From a bacterium (GTDB lineage Bacteria; Patescibacteriota; Minisyncoccia; Phycocordibacterales; JABMNX01), in contig NZBM01000009.1 in the NCBI GenBank assembly GCA_002687905.1, positions 1 to 52,728 on the forward strand: a stretch of DNA of 52,728 bases. Direction: 5' to 3'. The stretch's first letter is position 1, and every line of letters starts with the position of its first letter. The notes beneath the pieces are model-generated. The model worked only from the letters and a program-made list of their open reading frames with translations, made no database searches and had not been told where the DNA came from. This document shows, one piece after another, positions 23,601 through 32,538 of the stretch. The position numbers and the translations under genes were made by a program.

Positions 23601-24117
23601 GCATCTTTCAAGTTGGCCAGAAGGTGGAAATGTGGAAGAGCAACTACTCAAAGATATGAAAGAAGTACGAAGTATTGTATCTTCCTCACTTGAACTGCGT
23701 TCATCTGCGGATATAAAGGTTAGGCAACCACTCCAGACTTTATTTGTTCCAGATGATAGTGTTGCAACCAAGAAAGAGTATGCGTCGCTAATAAAAGATG
23801 AAGTTAATGTAAAAGAAGTTAAAGGACATAAGGGAGAAATTAAATTGGACACAGACATAAGCAAAGAGCTAAAAGAAGAGGGATTAGTTCGCGAATTTTT
23901 ACGCCATGTTCAGGAGTTGCGTAAAAAGGAGGGACTTACTCCCGAAGACAGGCCAGAACTTACGGTAGAAGCGGAGGGCAGGATGAAAGAGGTTCTTGAA
24001 GAGAAAAGTAATGATGTCAAAAAAATGGCTAATCTGGGCGATTTTCTGCTAAGAGAAACCAGTGGAGAAGAAATAAGTCTTGAGGGAAATAAGGTTATAC
24101 TTTCTCTTAAGAAGTAA
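20635..24117 (+). CDS. ileS: Isoleucyl-tRNA synthetase with inserted histidine phosphatase domain
   Basis: This 1160-residue class I synthetase charges tRNA-Ile. HIGH-type motif HYGH is at 59-62, DCHGLPLE follows, and KMSK is at 809-812. The synthetase reading stops after GSVEELKRY near residue 494 and resumes at ELDLHRPYIDEI near 700. Between them lies a complete histidine phosphatase (phosphoglycerate-mutase-like) domain: RHGE at 505-508, SPLLRAKETA with Arg557, AEMDFGEFSG with Glu584, PGGEN, and VTHDD with His647. All usual catalytic positions are kept. DVFDCWFESGSMPYG resumes the normal synthetase core. The phosphatase substrate is unknown. recO overlaps the stop codon. Confidence 0.96.
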   Translation: MDKKAEKEDLTKSETAKREEEVLSFWDKNKIFEKSEEKDSPKGEFVFYDGPPFATGLPHYGHILAGTIKDAIPRYKTMRGYSVRRRWGWDCHGLPLEAIIESELGIKTKKDIEELGVGKFNSAARDAVLRYADDWKKIVPRLGRWVDMERDYKTMDANYTESVWWVFNELHKKGLVYKGYKVLYLSPLLGTELSNFEVSQNYQDIEDVAVTVKLPLTDKPNTSILVWTTTAWTLPGNMAAAVNKDFDYVKIKMRDEFLVLAKERLDTLDDEYEVVDEFKGSVLVGESYEPPFAYFKDKEIEGKENAWKIYHAPYVTLEEGTGIVHLAPAYGAEDMELAEESNVPVIHHVNKDGTFKEEVRDFRGMQAKPKGDHQRTDALIADNLKARGLLFKKETVMHSYPHCWRTDAPLLNYAMDSWFVRVIDFKDKLVSENNKVKWVPKEVGSGRFGNWLENARDWSVSRSRYWGAPLPVWQNKKTGEYKVIGSVEELKRYTKKKNNNYFVMRHGEAESNAKNILSSDPKDPVHLTENGKEQVKKAAESLKEKNISVIYHSPLLRAKETAELIAKEIGISKEKLVIDKRIAEMDFGEFSGGPIQKYYDFFASVKDQFNKKVPGGENLMEVKRRSGEFIYDIDSKHENETILVVTHDDTAWMLASACGCLVGDRIRELETDGQFIKIGEIQETHFEPLPHNENYELDLHRPYIDEIELIDSDGSRLKRIPDVFDCWFESGSMPYGQFHYPFENTKTFEPKSGLFRGSRGFPADFIAESIDQTRGWFYSLIVLGVGLFGKSPYKNVITNGLVLAEDGKKMSKRLQNYPDPLYVANKYGADSMRYYLLSSSIMRGEDLNFSERGVDEILKKVILRLSNVHSFFALYDKGNSSKLNTKDVLDRWILTRLNQLIKISTDGLENYEIDKATRPIADFIEDLSVWYLRRSRDRFKGDDEEDKNAALGMTKHVLFELSKTMAPFMPFYSEHLYQKLRGKNDPESVHLSSWPEGGNVEEQLLKDMKEVRSIVSSSLELRSSADIKVRQPLQTLFVPDDSVATKKEYASLIKDEVNVKEVKGHKGEIKLDTDISKELKEEGLVREFLRHVQELRKKEGLTPEDRPELTVEAEGRMKEVLEEKSNDVKKMANLGDFLLRETSGEEISLEGNKVILSLKK

Positions 24118-24710
24118 TGTCATATCAATTATATAAAACTGAGGGAATAGTCTTAGCTTGCCTTGACAAAGGAGAGGCACACAGACAATACGATTTGCTT
24201 ACAGAAGAACTAGGTTTTGTTCGTGCTGTAGCAAGAAGTGTCAGAGAAAATAAATCTAAATTAAGGTATTCTCTTCAGAATTTTTCAGTTAGCTCAATCT
24301 CTCTTGTTCGCGGAAAGGAAATATGGAGAATAACTGGCGCAAGCGAAGTCTTTAATATCTATCATTCCCTTAAGGAAAGTAGAGAAAGACAGCAATCAAT
24401 CGGGAGAATAATCTCACTTGTGAGAAGACTTGTTCACGGAGAAGGAGAGAATAGTGAGCTTTATCGAATAGTTTTAAATGCAGTTTTGTTTCTAAAGTCT
24501 GCACCAGATGAAATATTTAAAGACGATCGCTTTGAAATACTAACTGTATTAAGGATTCTCTATAATTTGGGTTATCTGGCTAAAAAGCCTCCTTATGAGG
24601 AACTTCTTAACTCAATAGATTTGGACAAAGAGCTTGTGACAAGTGTCTCTCCTGTAAGAAAAGACTTAATTAATACTATAAATTCATCACTCTCAGAGAG
24701 CCATCTATAG
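24117..24710 (+). CDS. recO: DNA repair protein RecO
   Basis: The 197-residue protein opens with the RecO OB-fold signature YKTEGIVLACLDKGE and LTEELGFVRAVARSVRE, followed by a helical domain. RecO loads RecA on SSB-coated DNA with RecR. It is shorter than the usual 240 residues and has no Cys zinc site. The ATG overlaps the ileS stop (TAATG), so translation is coupled. Confidence 0.88.
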   Translation: MSYQLYKTEGIVLACLDKGEAHRQYDLLTEELGFVRAVARSVRENKSKLRYSLQNFSVSSISLVRGKEIWRITGASEVFNIYHSLKESRERQQSIGRIISLVRRLVHGEGENSELYRIVLNAVLFLKSAPDEIFKDDRFEILTVLRILYNLGYLAKKPPYEELLNSIDLDKELVTSVSPVRKDLINTINSSLSESHL

Positions 24711-24719
24711 TGATATACT
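24711..24719 (+). promoter_or_regulatory. Extended -10 promoter (TGATATACT)
   Basis: TGA plus TATACT ends 8 bases before ATG 24727; no Shine-Dalgarno. It overlaps the end of recO. Confidence 0.7.
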
Positions 24720-24726
24720 TTTATAT

Positions 24727-26631
24727 ATGGACGGCGACAAAAGTCGGATAAATGAACTTAGGAGACGCCTTTATTCTAGAGGAAAACCCAGCGACGTTAT
24801 TGAAGGAAGACGAAGGCTGCGTCCTGAAAAATACGATGTTAAGAGTGGTTGGCAAAAGAGTATTAAGCCTATGCCTACTTCAAGAAAGAAAAAATCATCT
24901 TTTTTAAAAGGTTTTTTAATATTCTCAATAGTGTTTTTCGTAGTTGCGATAGGGTTTTCGTCAATATATTTCTTTGGTGGTTCAAACGTCGTCTCTTCGG
25001 ACAATATAGATATTGAAATAAAAGGACCAACTTCTATTGCAGGCGGGGAGGAACTTAAGCTTCAGCTTACTATCACAAATAAAAACAATGTTGAAATTCA
25101 GTTGGCGGATTTAATTATTGAATACCCTGAAGGCACGAGAACTGCCGGCGATATAGGAAGAGAGCTTCCAAGACACCGAGAAAGTTTGGGGAACATAAGG
25201 CCGGGAGCAAGCGCGAAAAAGACCGCAAAATCAGTACTTTTTGGGGAGGAAAATAGTCCCAAAGACATTACAGTTACTGTTGAGTATAGGGTAGAAGAAT
25301 CAAATGCAATCTTTTTCACAGAAAAGAAATACCCCATTGTGCTTTCTTCTTCGCCTCTAGGGATTGCGGTTCGCGCCCAAGAGGAAGCAATTTCTGGTCA
25401 AGATATGACCATAACTGTTACAGCTATATCAAATGCAACCACTGTAATAGAAGACGCACTTTTAGTTGCAGAATATCCTTTTGGTTTTGAATTTGATTCT
25501 GCGACACCAAAACCTTCCTCTGGAAACTCTGTTTGGGATTTGGGCGACTTATCCCCTGAAGAAGATGTAGTTATAAAAATTAATGGAACTATTAAAGGCC
25601 AAGATGGTGAGGAAAGAGTGTTTAGGTTTTCTGGTGGAGTAAAAGATGAAAACGATGAGACAAAACTCGCCACAGCATTTTCAACGGTGCTTTCCGGAGT
25701 CTTTATTAAACGACCGTTTCTCGCAGTTGAGTTAGCATTAAACAGCAATACAGGCAGTGAGTACATTTCAAGAGCTGGAGAAAGAATTCGCGCCGACTTA
25801 ACTTGGACAAATAATCTTCCAACAAAACTCACTAACGCAAAGATAGAAGTAAGGCTTGGAGGGTCTATAAATAAGTCTTCAGTATCTACGACACAGGGAT
25901 TTTTCAGATCTCTTGATAGCACTATTGTATGGGACCAGACCACGACCCCTCAACTGGCTTCAATTAATGCCGGGGAAAGTGGGCGGGTAGCTTTCACTTT
26001 CTCTCCTTTAGATATTTCAGACTTAGGTTCAATAAGAAACCCAGAGATAGCTATTGACGTGAAAGCGAGCGCAACAAGAACTTCTGATAGAGGTGCTCCG
26101 GATACAGTTGTCTCAGACGCAAAGAGTTTAGTTAAAGTTGCTTCAGGTTTATTGTTAAATTCGCGCGCGCTTCATTTCTCAAGCCCACTTTCAAATAGTG
26201 GACCTCTACCTCCTCTTATTAATAAAGAGACAACATATACAATTGTTTGGACTATAACTAACTCATCAAATCAAGTATCTGACGCGAGAATTAATGCTAC
26301 ACTTCCACCGTCGGTTCGATTTATCGGTATAGTAAGTCCGACAACAGAGCAGGTTACCTATAATCCGGTGGGTGGAGTAGTGACTTGGGCTCTCGGGGAC
26401 GTGCCTTTTGGGGTTGGGACCACAAAAAGCCCTAAAGAAGTAGCTTTTCAGGTAGGTTTTACGCCAAGCATTAGTCAGGTCGGGAAAATCCCTGTGATAA
26501 TAGGGGAGCAGACAGTGAGCGGATTTGATCAATTTACAGAAACCACAATTCAGAGTACAAATAATGCGCTTACTACTGATTTAAAAACGGAGTCCGGTTT
26601 TGATAGAAAAAATGCAACAGTAGGTGAATAG
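24727..26631 (+). CDS. Large membrane-anchored surface protein with Ig-like repeats
   Basis: The 634-residue protein has a basic cytoplasmic N-terminus (about 58 residues), one membrane helix (about 60-84), and a long extracytoplasmic part of repeated beta-sandwich-like units. Their starts read like DIEIKGPTSIAGGEELKL, AVRAQEEAISGQDMTI and TYTIVWTITNSSNQVSDA, resembling DUF11/CARDB-type modules. No enzymatic motif is seen. It is probably a cell-envelope structural or adhesion protein. The glyS start lies one base after its stop. Confidence 0.8.
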   Translation: MDGDKSRINELRRRLYSRGKPSDVIEGRRRLRPEKYDVKSGWQKSIKPMPTSRKKKSSFLKGFLIFSIVFFVVAIGFSSIYFFGGSNVVSSDNIDIEIKGPTSIAGGEELKLQLTITNKNNVEIQLADLIIEYPEGTRTAGDIGRELPRHRESLGNIRPGASAKKTAKSVLFGEENSPKDITVTVEYRVEESNAIFFTEKKYPIVLSSSPLGIAVRAQEEAISGQDMTITVTAISNATTVIEDALLVAEYPFGFEFDSATPKPSSGNSVWDLGDLSPEEDVVIKINGTIKGQDGEERVFRFSGGVKDENDETKLATAFSTVLSGVFIKRPFLAVELALNSNTGSEYISRAGERIRADLTWTNNLPTKLTNAKIEVRLGGSINKSSVSTTQGFFRSLDSTIVWDQTTTPQLASINAGESGRVAFTFSPLDISDLGSIRNPEIAIDVKASATRTSDRGAPDTVVSDAKSLVKVASGLLLNSRALHFSSPLSNSGPLPPLINKETTYTIVWTITNSSNQVSDARINATLPPSVRFIGIVSPTTEQVTYNPVGGVVTWALGDVPFGVGTTKSPKEVAFQVGFTPSISQVGKIPVIIGEQTVSGFDQFTETTIQSTNNALTTDLKTESGFDRKNATVGE

Positions 26632-26632
26632 T

Positions 26633-27934
26633 ATGGAAAATTTAATGGAAAAAATTGTTTCTCTTTCTAAAAGAAGAGGATTCCTATATCAAAGCTCTGA
26701 GATTTATGGGGGCTTCGCTGGTTTTTGGGACTACGGTCCACTCGGTGCGCAACTCTCTTACAATATAAAAGATTTATGGTGGAAGACGTTTGTATCAGGT
26801 CGTGATGACATTTATGGAATCTCAAGCACGAACATAATGCCAAAGAGCGTTTGGGAGGCAAGTGGGCATTTGGAAGGATTCACTGACCCTATGGTTCTGT
26901 GTAAAAAATGTAAAAAGCGTTTTCGCGCAGATCACCTCAACGACGCTAGTAAGTGCCCTGAGTGTAGTGGAGAGTTGGGAGAAGTGAAAACTTTTAATTT
27001 GATGTTTCCAGTTGAAGTCGGAAGCACTGGCGAGAAATCTACAACAGCGTATCTACGTGGAGAGAATGCGCAGGGAATGTTTGTTAATTTTAAGAACGTA
27101 ATTGATTCATTTCATCCAAAACTTCCATTTGGCCTTGCTCAAGTTGGGAGATCTTTCAGAAATGAAATTGCCCCGCGAGATTTCCTTTTCCGTGCGCGCG
27201 AATTTGACTTGGCGGAGTTTGAATATTTTGTAAGAGAAGATGAGTGGGAAAAGTGGTTCTCATACTGGGAAGGAGAGATGGAAAACTGGATTGATCTTGT
27301 CGGAATAGACAAAAACAAAGTTCACAAAGTTGAAATCGGAGAGGACGATAGGGCTCATTATTCTAAAAGGACTATTGATTTCGAGTTTGACTATCCGTTT
27401 GGACAAAAAGAACTTTATGGTCTCGTATACAGGACGGACCATGATTTAAAATTACATATGGAACATTCCGGTGTTTCTCTTGAATACACTGACGAAGCCA
27501 CTGGGGAGAGATTTATACCGCACGTTGTGGAGCCTACGTTTGGAATTGGAAGAACTATTCTTGCAGTGCTTCTTTCGGCTTATACAGAGGATGAAATGGG
27601 AGGCGAGAAAAGGGCTTATTTAAAGCTTAAACCAACGATTGCTCCTATAAAAGCTGCTGTATTTCCGCTTGTAAAAAATAAGGAAAATTTGGTTAAAAAA
27701 GCGCAGGAAGTTTACGCAAATCTAAAAAAAGAAATTCCATCTGTAATGTGGGATGACAATGGAAATATTGGAAAGCGCTATCGCAGACAAGATGAAATAG
27801 GAACACCGTTTTGTATTACAGTTGATCACGACACGCTTGAAGACGATTCTGTGACAGTTCGAGATCGCGATACTGGAGAACAAGAGAGAATTTCTACAAA
27901 AGAATTGGTTTCTTACATTGAAAAAGCACTCTAG
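26633..27934 (+). CDS. glyS: Glycyl-tRNA synthetase, single-chain type
   Basis: The roughly 433-residue class II synthetase is of the alpha2 type also found in eukaryotes, archaea and many bacteria. Motifs: RRGFLYQSSEIYGG, YGPLGAQL, motif 2 FRNEIAPRDFLFRAREF, and motif 3 EPTFGIGRTI. A four-Cys zinc site, CKKC and CPEC, lies near residues 88-115. A C-terminal anticodon-binding domain follows. ATG 26633 is preferred over GTG 26624, which overlaps the upstream gene. Confidence 0.96.
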   Translation: MENLMEKIVSLSKRRGFLYQSSEIYGGFAGFWDYGPLGAQLSYNIKDLWWKTFVSGRDDIYGISSTNIMPKSVWEASGHLEGFTDPMVLCKKCKKRFRADHLNDASKCPECSGELGEVKTFNLMFPVEVGSTGEKSTTAYLRGENAQGMFVNFKNVIDSFHPKLPFGLAQVGRSFRNEIAPRDFLFRAREFDLAEFEYFVREDEWEKWFSYWEGEMENWIDLVGIDKNKVHKVEIGEDDRAHYSKRTIDFEFDYPFGQKELYGLVYRTDHDLKLHMEHSGVSLEYTDEATGERFIPHVVEPTFGIGRTILAVLLSAYTEDEMGGEKRAYLKLKPTIAPIKAAVFPLVKNKENLVKKAQEVYANLKKEIPSVMWDDNGNIGKRYRRQDEIGTPFCITVDHDTLEDDSVTVRDRDTGEQERISTKELVSYIEKAL

Positions 27935-27936
27935 AG

Positions 27937-27945
27937 TGCTACCAT
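27937..27945 (+). promoter_or_regulatory. Extended -10 promoter (TGCTACCAT)
   Basis: TGC plus TACCAT ends 7 bases before ATG 27952, with no Shine-Dalgarno. Confidence 0.5.
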
Positions 27946-27951
27946 TAATCT

Positions 27952-29025
27952 ATGTTAGGAGATTCAAAAGATGTAAACATTAACATCAGTGTTGGCACAA
28001 TTATTACCGTAATTCTTTTGGTGCTTCTTGTCTCGCTTATTTTTTTTCTACAAGACTTAGTTCTCGTGGTTCTAACCGCTGTTGTAATAGCTTCGGCAAT
28101 TGAGCCTGCCACTAAATGGTTTGTGCGGCATAAATTTCCGCGTGTAGCTGCAGTCTTGGTAGTATATCTTTTATTTTTTACAGTTCTTCTTAGTTTCTTT
28201 TACTTTTTCTTACCGCCAATACTTACTGAAGCACTTAATTTTCTAGCAGCAGCGCCACGTTACATTGATACTTTTGATTCCCTTAATCCATTTCGAGACA
28301 GTCTCTTTCTTGGCACACAAACTGTTGTAGAAGGATTCTCTATTAATGAGGGAGTCAACGAGCTTCGGGCGCTCTTTTCTAATGTGTCAGAAAGTTTTCT
28401 TGCAACAGTTAACTTAGTCTTTGGAGGAGTAGTTAGTTTTATTCTAATAATTATTTTCTCTTTCTATTTCGCTATGCAGGAAACAGGAATTGATGATTTT
28501 CTTCGTGTTATTACCCCTATAAAGCATCAAAACCACGTACTTGATTTATGGAAGCGCTCACAATTTAAGATTGGGCGTTGGATGCAGGGGCAACTGATAC
28601 TTGCCGTAATAGTTGGAGTGCTTGTTTATCTTGGTTTAACAATTCTTGGAGTAAAGCACGCGCTTCTATTGGCCCTCATTGCAGCGCTCTTTGAGCTTAT
28701 ACCGGTCTTTGGGCCGATACTTTCCGCAATTCCTGCAACAATAATAGGGTTTGTTGACGGAGGAGCGACTATAGGGCTTTTGGTAATAGGTCTTTATTTG
28801 ATAATTCAGCAATTTGAAAACCACCTCATTTACCCTCTTGTTGTGACAAAGGTTGTTGGAGTTCCGCCGCTTCTCGTTATTATTGCGCTTCTTATTGGTG
28901 CCCAGGTGGCAGGCTTTTTAGGTATTATTCTCTCTGTGCCGGCGGCGGCGGTGATACAGGAGTTTGTTAAGGATCTTCAGAAAGAAAGAAAGCGAGCGCT
29001 TGAAAACAGCACCGCCGAAGCGTAG
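27952..29025 (+). CDS. AI-2E family transporter (PerM-like)
   Basis: The 357-residue membrane protein has about seven or eight helices. The family pattern includes ASAIEPATKWFVRHKFPR early, IGRWMQGQLILAVIVGVLVY in the middle and ENHLIYPLVVTKVVGVPPL near the end. Members include transporters of signalling molecules and Na+/H+ antiporters, so the substrate cannot be named. metG starts 10 bases after the stop. Confidence 0.92.
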   Translation: MLGDSKDVNINISVGTIITVILLVLLVSLIFFLQDLVLVVLTAVVIASAIEPATKWFVRHKFPRVAAVLVVYLLFFTVLLSFFYFFLPPILTEALNFLAAAPRYIDTFDSLNPFRDSLFLGTQTVVEGFSINEGVNELRALFSNVSESFLATVNLVFGGVVSFILIIIFSFYFAMQETGIDDFLRVITPIKHQNHVLDLWKRSQFKIGRWMQGQLILAVIVGVLVYLGLTILGVKHALLLALIAALFELIPVFGPILSAIPATIIGFVDGGATIGLLVIGLYLIIQQFENHLIYPLVVTKVVGVPPLLVIIALLIGAQVAGFLGIILSVPAAAVIQEFVKDLQKERKRALENSTAEA

Positions 29026-29035
29026 TATCTCCACA

Positions 29036-30466
29036 ATGGAGAAGAAGAAATTTTACATAACAACTACCATTCCTTATGTAAATGCCGATCCCCACATCGG
29101 CTTTGCTCTTGAAGCTGTGCAAGCTGATGTGCTTGCCCGTCATTACAGGAATCTTCAGCACGAAGTTTTTCATAATGCCGGCACAGACGAGCATGGTCAG
29201 AAAATTTGGGAGGAAGCAGAGAATAGTGGAGAGAACGTACAAAAGTACGTTGATAGACACGTTGAGTCAGTAGAAAAACTGAAAGAGATTCTCAATCTTA
29301 ACTACGATAATTTTATTCGTACCACAGACGAAGCTCATAAAGCCGCGGCACAAGAGCTGTGGCGATTGTGTAAAGAAAACGGAGATATATACAAAGCGAA
29401 ACACAAAGGACTATATTGTGTTGGTTGCGAGAAATTTTTAACTGAGCGTGATTTAGAAGATGGAAAATGTCCGATTCATCCTAATAAAGAACCGGTAGTT
29501 CTTGAAGAAGAGAATTGGTTTTTTAAACTTAAAAAATACGAGTCTTTTCTTAAAAAATATCTTTCTAAACAAGATGTGATAATTCCAGAGCACAGACTTA
29601 AAGAAGCACAACTTTTTGTAGAAAATGGTTTGGAGGATTTTAGTATTTCCCGCGAGAAAGAAAAACTTCCTTGGGGGGTGCCAGTGCCAGATGATGACAC
29701 ACAGACAATGTACGTGTGGTTTGACGCACTAACCAACTATATTTCAACACTCGGTTGGCCGGAAGATAAAGAGGGAAAGTACAAAAAGTTCTGGGAAGAG
29801 GGTGCCACGATTCAATTGGCCGGGAAGGATCAAATACGCTTTCAATCAATTATGTGGCCTGCAATGCTAAAATCTGCCGGACTTCCTGCACCAAAACAGA
29901 TTTTCTATCACGGCTTCATTAACTCTGGTGGGCAAAGAATGTCTAAGTCTATTGGAAATGTAATAGAGCCAAAGGATTTAGTAGAGCGTTATGGAACTGA
30001 TGCCACAAGGTATCTTCTTCTTCGTCATATCCACCCAACCGATGACACTGATGTGACATGGGAAAAACTTGATGAGTGGTATGAAGCAAATCTAGTAAAC
30101 GGACTGGGGAATTTAGTAGCGCGCGTTTTGAAGCTATCTGAGACACATCTAGAAAATCCAGTTAAAGTCGATGAGGAATTTGAAAGGCTACCCAAAGAAT
30201 TTATCTCAAACTTTTCTTTTAACGAAGCGATGGATGAAATATGGAGGTTGTTCTCTAACATTGACTTACACATAACAACTACAGAACCTTATAAACAGAT
30301 TAAGGAAGATCCAAGCAAAGCAATGTCTGATATTGAAGTTGCAGTGAAAAGTCTCTGGAAATGGTCTCTGTGGCTAGAACCATTTTTGCCGGAAACGAGT
30401 GAGAAAATACAAAGGGCAATAGAGGAAAACAAAAAGCCAGAAAATCTTTTTGAGCGAAAAGAATAA
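29036..30466 (+). CDS. metG: Methionyl-tRNA synthetase
   Basis: The 476-residue class I synthetase charges tRNA-Met. HIGH motif: YVNADPHIGFA. The zinc-type knuckle is CVGC ... CPIH. The KMSKS motif reads RMSKSIGN. WFDALTNYI and the anticodon-binding helices follow. ATG 29036 is chosen because the upstream frame extends into the preceding gene and lacks family residues. No C-terminal tRNA-binding EMAP-like domain is present, so it is the short form. Confidence 0.96.
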   Translation: MEKKKFYITTTIPYVNADPHIGFALEAVQADVLARHYRNLQHEVFHNAGTDEHGQKIWEEAENSGENVQKYVDRHVESVEKLKEILNLNYDNFIRTTDEAHKAAAQELWRLCKENGDIYKAKHKGLYCVGCEKFLTERDLEDGKCPIHPNKEPVVLEEENWFFKLKKYESFLKKYLSKQDVIIPEHRLKEAQLFVENGLEDFSISREKEKLPWGVPVPDDDTQTMYVWFDALTNYISTLGWPEDKEGKYKKFWEEGATIQLAGKDQIRFQSIMWPAMLKSAGLPAPKQIFYHGFINSGGQRMSKSIGNVIEPKDLVERYGTDATRYLLLRHIHPTDDTDVTWEKLDEWYEANLVNGLGNLVARVLKLSETHLENPVKVDEEFERLPKEFISNFSFNEAMDEIWRLFSNIDLHITTTEPYKQIKEDPSKAMSDIEVAVKSLWKWSLWLEPFLPETSEKIQRAIEENKKPENLFERKE

Positions 30467-30472
30467 TAGAGC

Positions 30473-31258
30473 ATGAAATACGAATATGTAGATATTCATT
30501 GTCATCTTGCATTTAAGCGCTACAAAGATGATTTAGATGAAGTACTAAAAAGAATGCGGGAGGCTAAGGTTTTTGCGGTAACTATTGGAACTGATCTTCC
30601 TCATTCAAAAGTTGCGGTAGAGCTTGCGGGTAAGCACGATGATATTTATGCAACCGTGGGGCTTCATCCTGCGGACAATGAAAAAGAGGTTTTTGAAACT
30701 TCAAATTACGAGCAGTTTATGAGGGACAGCAATGTTGTAATGGTGGGGGAGTGTGGCCTTGATTATTATCACGAAAAAGAGGAGGAGGGGAGAAAAAGGC
30801 AAAGAGATGAATTTGAAAAGCAAATTGAATTTGCAGTTTTGCACGACAAACCACTAATGCTCCACATTCGAGACGCACATGACGATGCGATTGAAATTCT
30901 TTCATCAAAAAAGAAAGAGCATGGAGAAAAAATACGCGGAAATAGCCATTTCTTTACAGCAAGTAAAGAGATTGCAAAAAAATATTATGAACTTAATTTC
31001 TCAACTTCATTTCCGGGAGTTATCACATTTACTAAAGACTACGACGAAACAGTGAAATACGCGCCAAGTGATTTAATACTTTCTGAAACCGACGCTCCCT
31101 ATGCCGCGCCGGTGCCATATAGGGGGAAAAGAAATGAGCCGAGTTATGTGATTGAGGTGGTTAAAAGAATTGCTGAAATCAGAGGTGAGAATATAGAGGA
31201 TTTGAAAAGGCAGATACTGGAAAATGCAGAAAAGCTAACTGGTCTAAGATTGAGCTAG
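30473..31258 (+). CDS. tatD: TatD-family metal-dependent hydrolase
   Basis: The 261-residue TIM-barrel hydrolase has the expected ligands: DIHCHL near the start, GECGLDYY, LMLHIRDA, GNSHFF and SETDAPY. Family members are 3'-5' exonucleases or D-aminoacyl-tRNA deacylases. It follows metG by 6 bases, a very common bacterial arrangement. Confidence 0.93.
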   Translation: MKYEYVDIHCHLAFKRYKDDLDEVLKRMREAKVFAVTIGTDLPHSKVAVELAGKHDDIYATVGLHPADNEKEVFETSNYEQFMRDSNVVMVGECGLDYYHEKEEEGRKRQRDEFEKQIEFAVLHDKPLMLHIRDAHDDAIEILSSKKKEHGEKIRGNSHFFTASKEIAKKYYELNFSTSFPGVITFTKDYDETVKYAPSDLILSETDAPYAAPVPYRGKRNEPSYVIEVVKRIAEIRGENIEDLKRQILENAEKLTGLRLS

Positions 31259-31304
31259 CTTTGTTGCAGGGCTAAAACCCTTGTGATAAGCTGTGGCCTA
31301 CAAT

Positions 31305-31814
31305 ATGGCAGAAGATAAAGACCAAGGCAGAGAAAACGACAACGGGGCAGAACCCCGTATTTATGAATTGGGATACCTAATAATCCCAACCATAAAGGAT
31401 GATGAGACGGAGGAAGAAACGGCAAAACTTAAAAGCTCCATTGAGAGTGTGGGAGGCACTTTCCTCTCTGAAGAAATAGCTAAAGACACCGCACTTTCTT
31501 ACACGATGCGAAAAGGTCATGGCGGAAAGTACGAGAAATTTGACCACGCATATTTCGGTTCCATCAAATTTGAAGCAGATCCTGAAAAGGCGACTGCACT
31601 TGATATAGAGCTTAAAAAAGATGACAATCTTCTTCGCTACATAATAATAAAGACAGTGAGAGAGAACACTCGAGCAACAGTGCGAATTGCGCCACAACTA
31701 GATACCGTAGCTACTTCTACAAAAAGGCAGCCAGTAAAGAGGGTGGAAGAGAAGTCGGGCCCTGTTTCAGAAGAAGAGCTAAACAAGTCAATTGAGGAGT
31801 TGGTGGTAGAATAA
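31305..31814 (+). CDS. rpsF: Ribosomal protein S6
   Basis: The 169-residue protein contains the S6 fold: YELGYLIIPTI, a helical region, then YEKFDHAYFGSIKFEADPE and a RYIIIKTVRE strand. It has an extra acidic N-terminus of about 20 residues and a C-terminal tail, longer than the usual 95-130. It binds S18, encoded two genes downstream with ssb in between, the standard rpsF-ssb-rpsR operon. Confidence 0.94.
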   Translation: MAEDKDQGRENDNGAEPRIYELGYLIIPTIKDDETEEETAKLKSSIESVGGTFLSEEIAKDTALSYTMRKGHGGKYEKFDHAYFGSIKFEADPEKATALDIELKKDDNLLRYIIIKTVRENTRATVRIAPQLDTVATSTKRQPVKRVEEKSGPVSEEELNKSIEELVVE

Positions 31815-31822
31815 ATTTATCT

Positions 31823-32269
31823 ATGTATCTAAATAAAGCATTAATAATAGGAAACCTCACGCGCGACCCGGAGCTCCGCTCTCTTCCTTCTGGAATTCAG
31901 GTTTCTTCTTTTAGTGTTGCAACAAATAGAGTTTGGAAAGACAAAGACGGAAATAAACAGGAGGCCGCAGAATTTCACAACATAGTAGTGTTTGGCCGCC
32001 AGGCAGAGACTGTTTCTCAATATCTAAAAAAAGGAAGTTCAGTTCTGGTAGAAGGAAGGCTTCAGACTAGAAGCTGGGAGTCAGAGGGTGTAAAGAAATA
32101 TAGAACTGAGATTGTCGCTGACCGTGTTCAGTTTGGGCCGCGTAGCGCTGGAGCAGGAGCGCCGGCTACAAATGAAAGCGCAGACCAATCAGCAGGTGGG
32201 GCAAAAAGTGGGGGAGATTCAATAGAGTATCCTCAAGAAGATATTAATCCAGACGATATACCATTTTAA
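31823..32269 (+). CDS. ssb: Single-stranded DNA-binding protein
   Basis: The 148-residue protein has an OB fold ([45 protein letters not shown]), a flexible Gly/Ala linker, and the acidic protein-binding tip ending DDIPF. It coats ssDNA during replication and repair. It lies in the rpsF-ssb-rpsR operon. Confidence 0.97.
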   Translation: MYLNKALIIGNLTRDPELRSLPSGIQVSSFSVATNRVWKDKDGNKQEAAEFHNIVVFGRQAETVSQYLKKGSSVLVEGRLQTRSWESEGVKKYRTEIVADRVQFGPRSAGAGAPATNESADQSAGGAKSGGDSIEYPQEDINPDDIPF

Positions 32270-32271
32270 AT

Positions 32272-32472
32272 ATGAGTGCAGATTATTTTTCAACACACGG
32301 AATAAAATATATTGATTACAAAGATACAGAGATCCTTAAGCGCTTTCTTAATCCTCACGGAAGGATTCTTGCAAGAAAAAGAACAGGACTCTCTGCAAAG
32401 CACCAACGTGAGCTTGAGCAGGCGGTAAAGCGGGCTCGTTTTATGGGACTTCTTCCTTACGTTTCTCGATAA
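32272..32472 (+). CDS. rpsR: Ribosomal protein S18
   Basis: The 66-residue protein has the S18 core: [33 protein letters not shown] and [12 protein letters not shown]. It sits on the platform of the 30S subunit next to S6. Start is 2 bases after ssb. Length is slightly short but complete. Confidence 0.96.
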   Translation: MSADYFSTHGIKYIDYKDTEILKRFLNPHGRILARKRTGLSAKHQRELEQAVKRARFMGLLPYVSR

Positions 32473-32487
32473 ATTGATTCTCTAGAG

Positions 32488-32538
32488 TGGCTCTATGGAG
32501 CCAAAATAATCGACTCAACCGGTTGAGTCGATTATTTT
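32488..32538. terminator. Bidirectional terminator with a 36-bp perfect palindrome
   Basis: TGGCTC/GAGCCA with loop TATG (32488-32503), then an 18+18 perfect palindrome (32503-32538) with core TCGACTCAACC and ending in ATTATTTT. It separates rpsR and the converging efp, whose stop codon lies inside the palindrome. Confidence 0.85.
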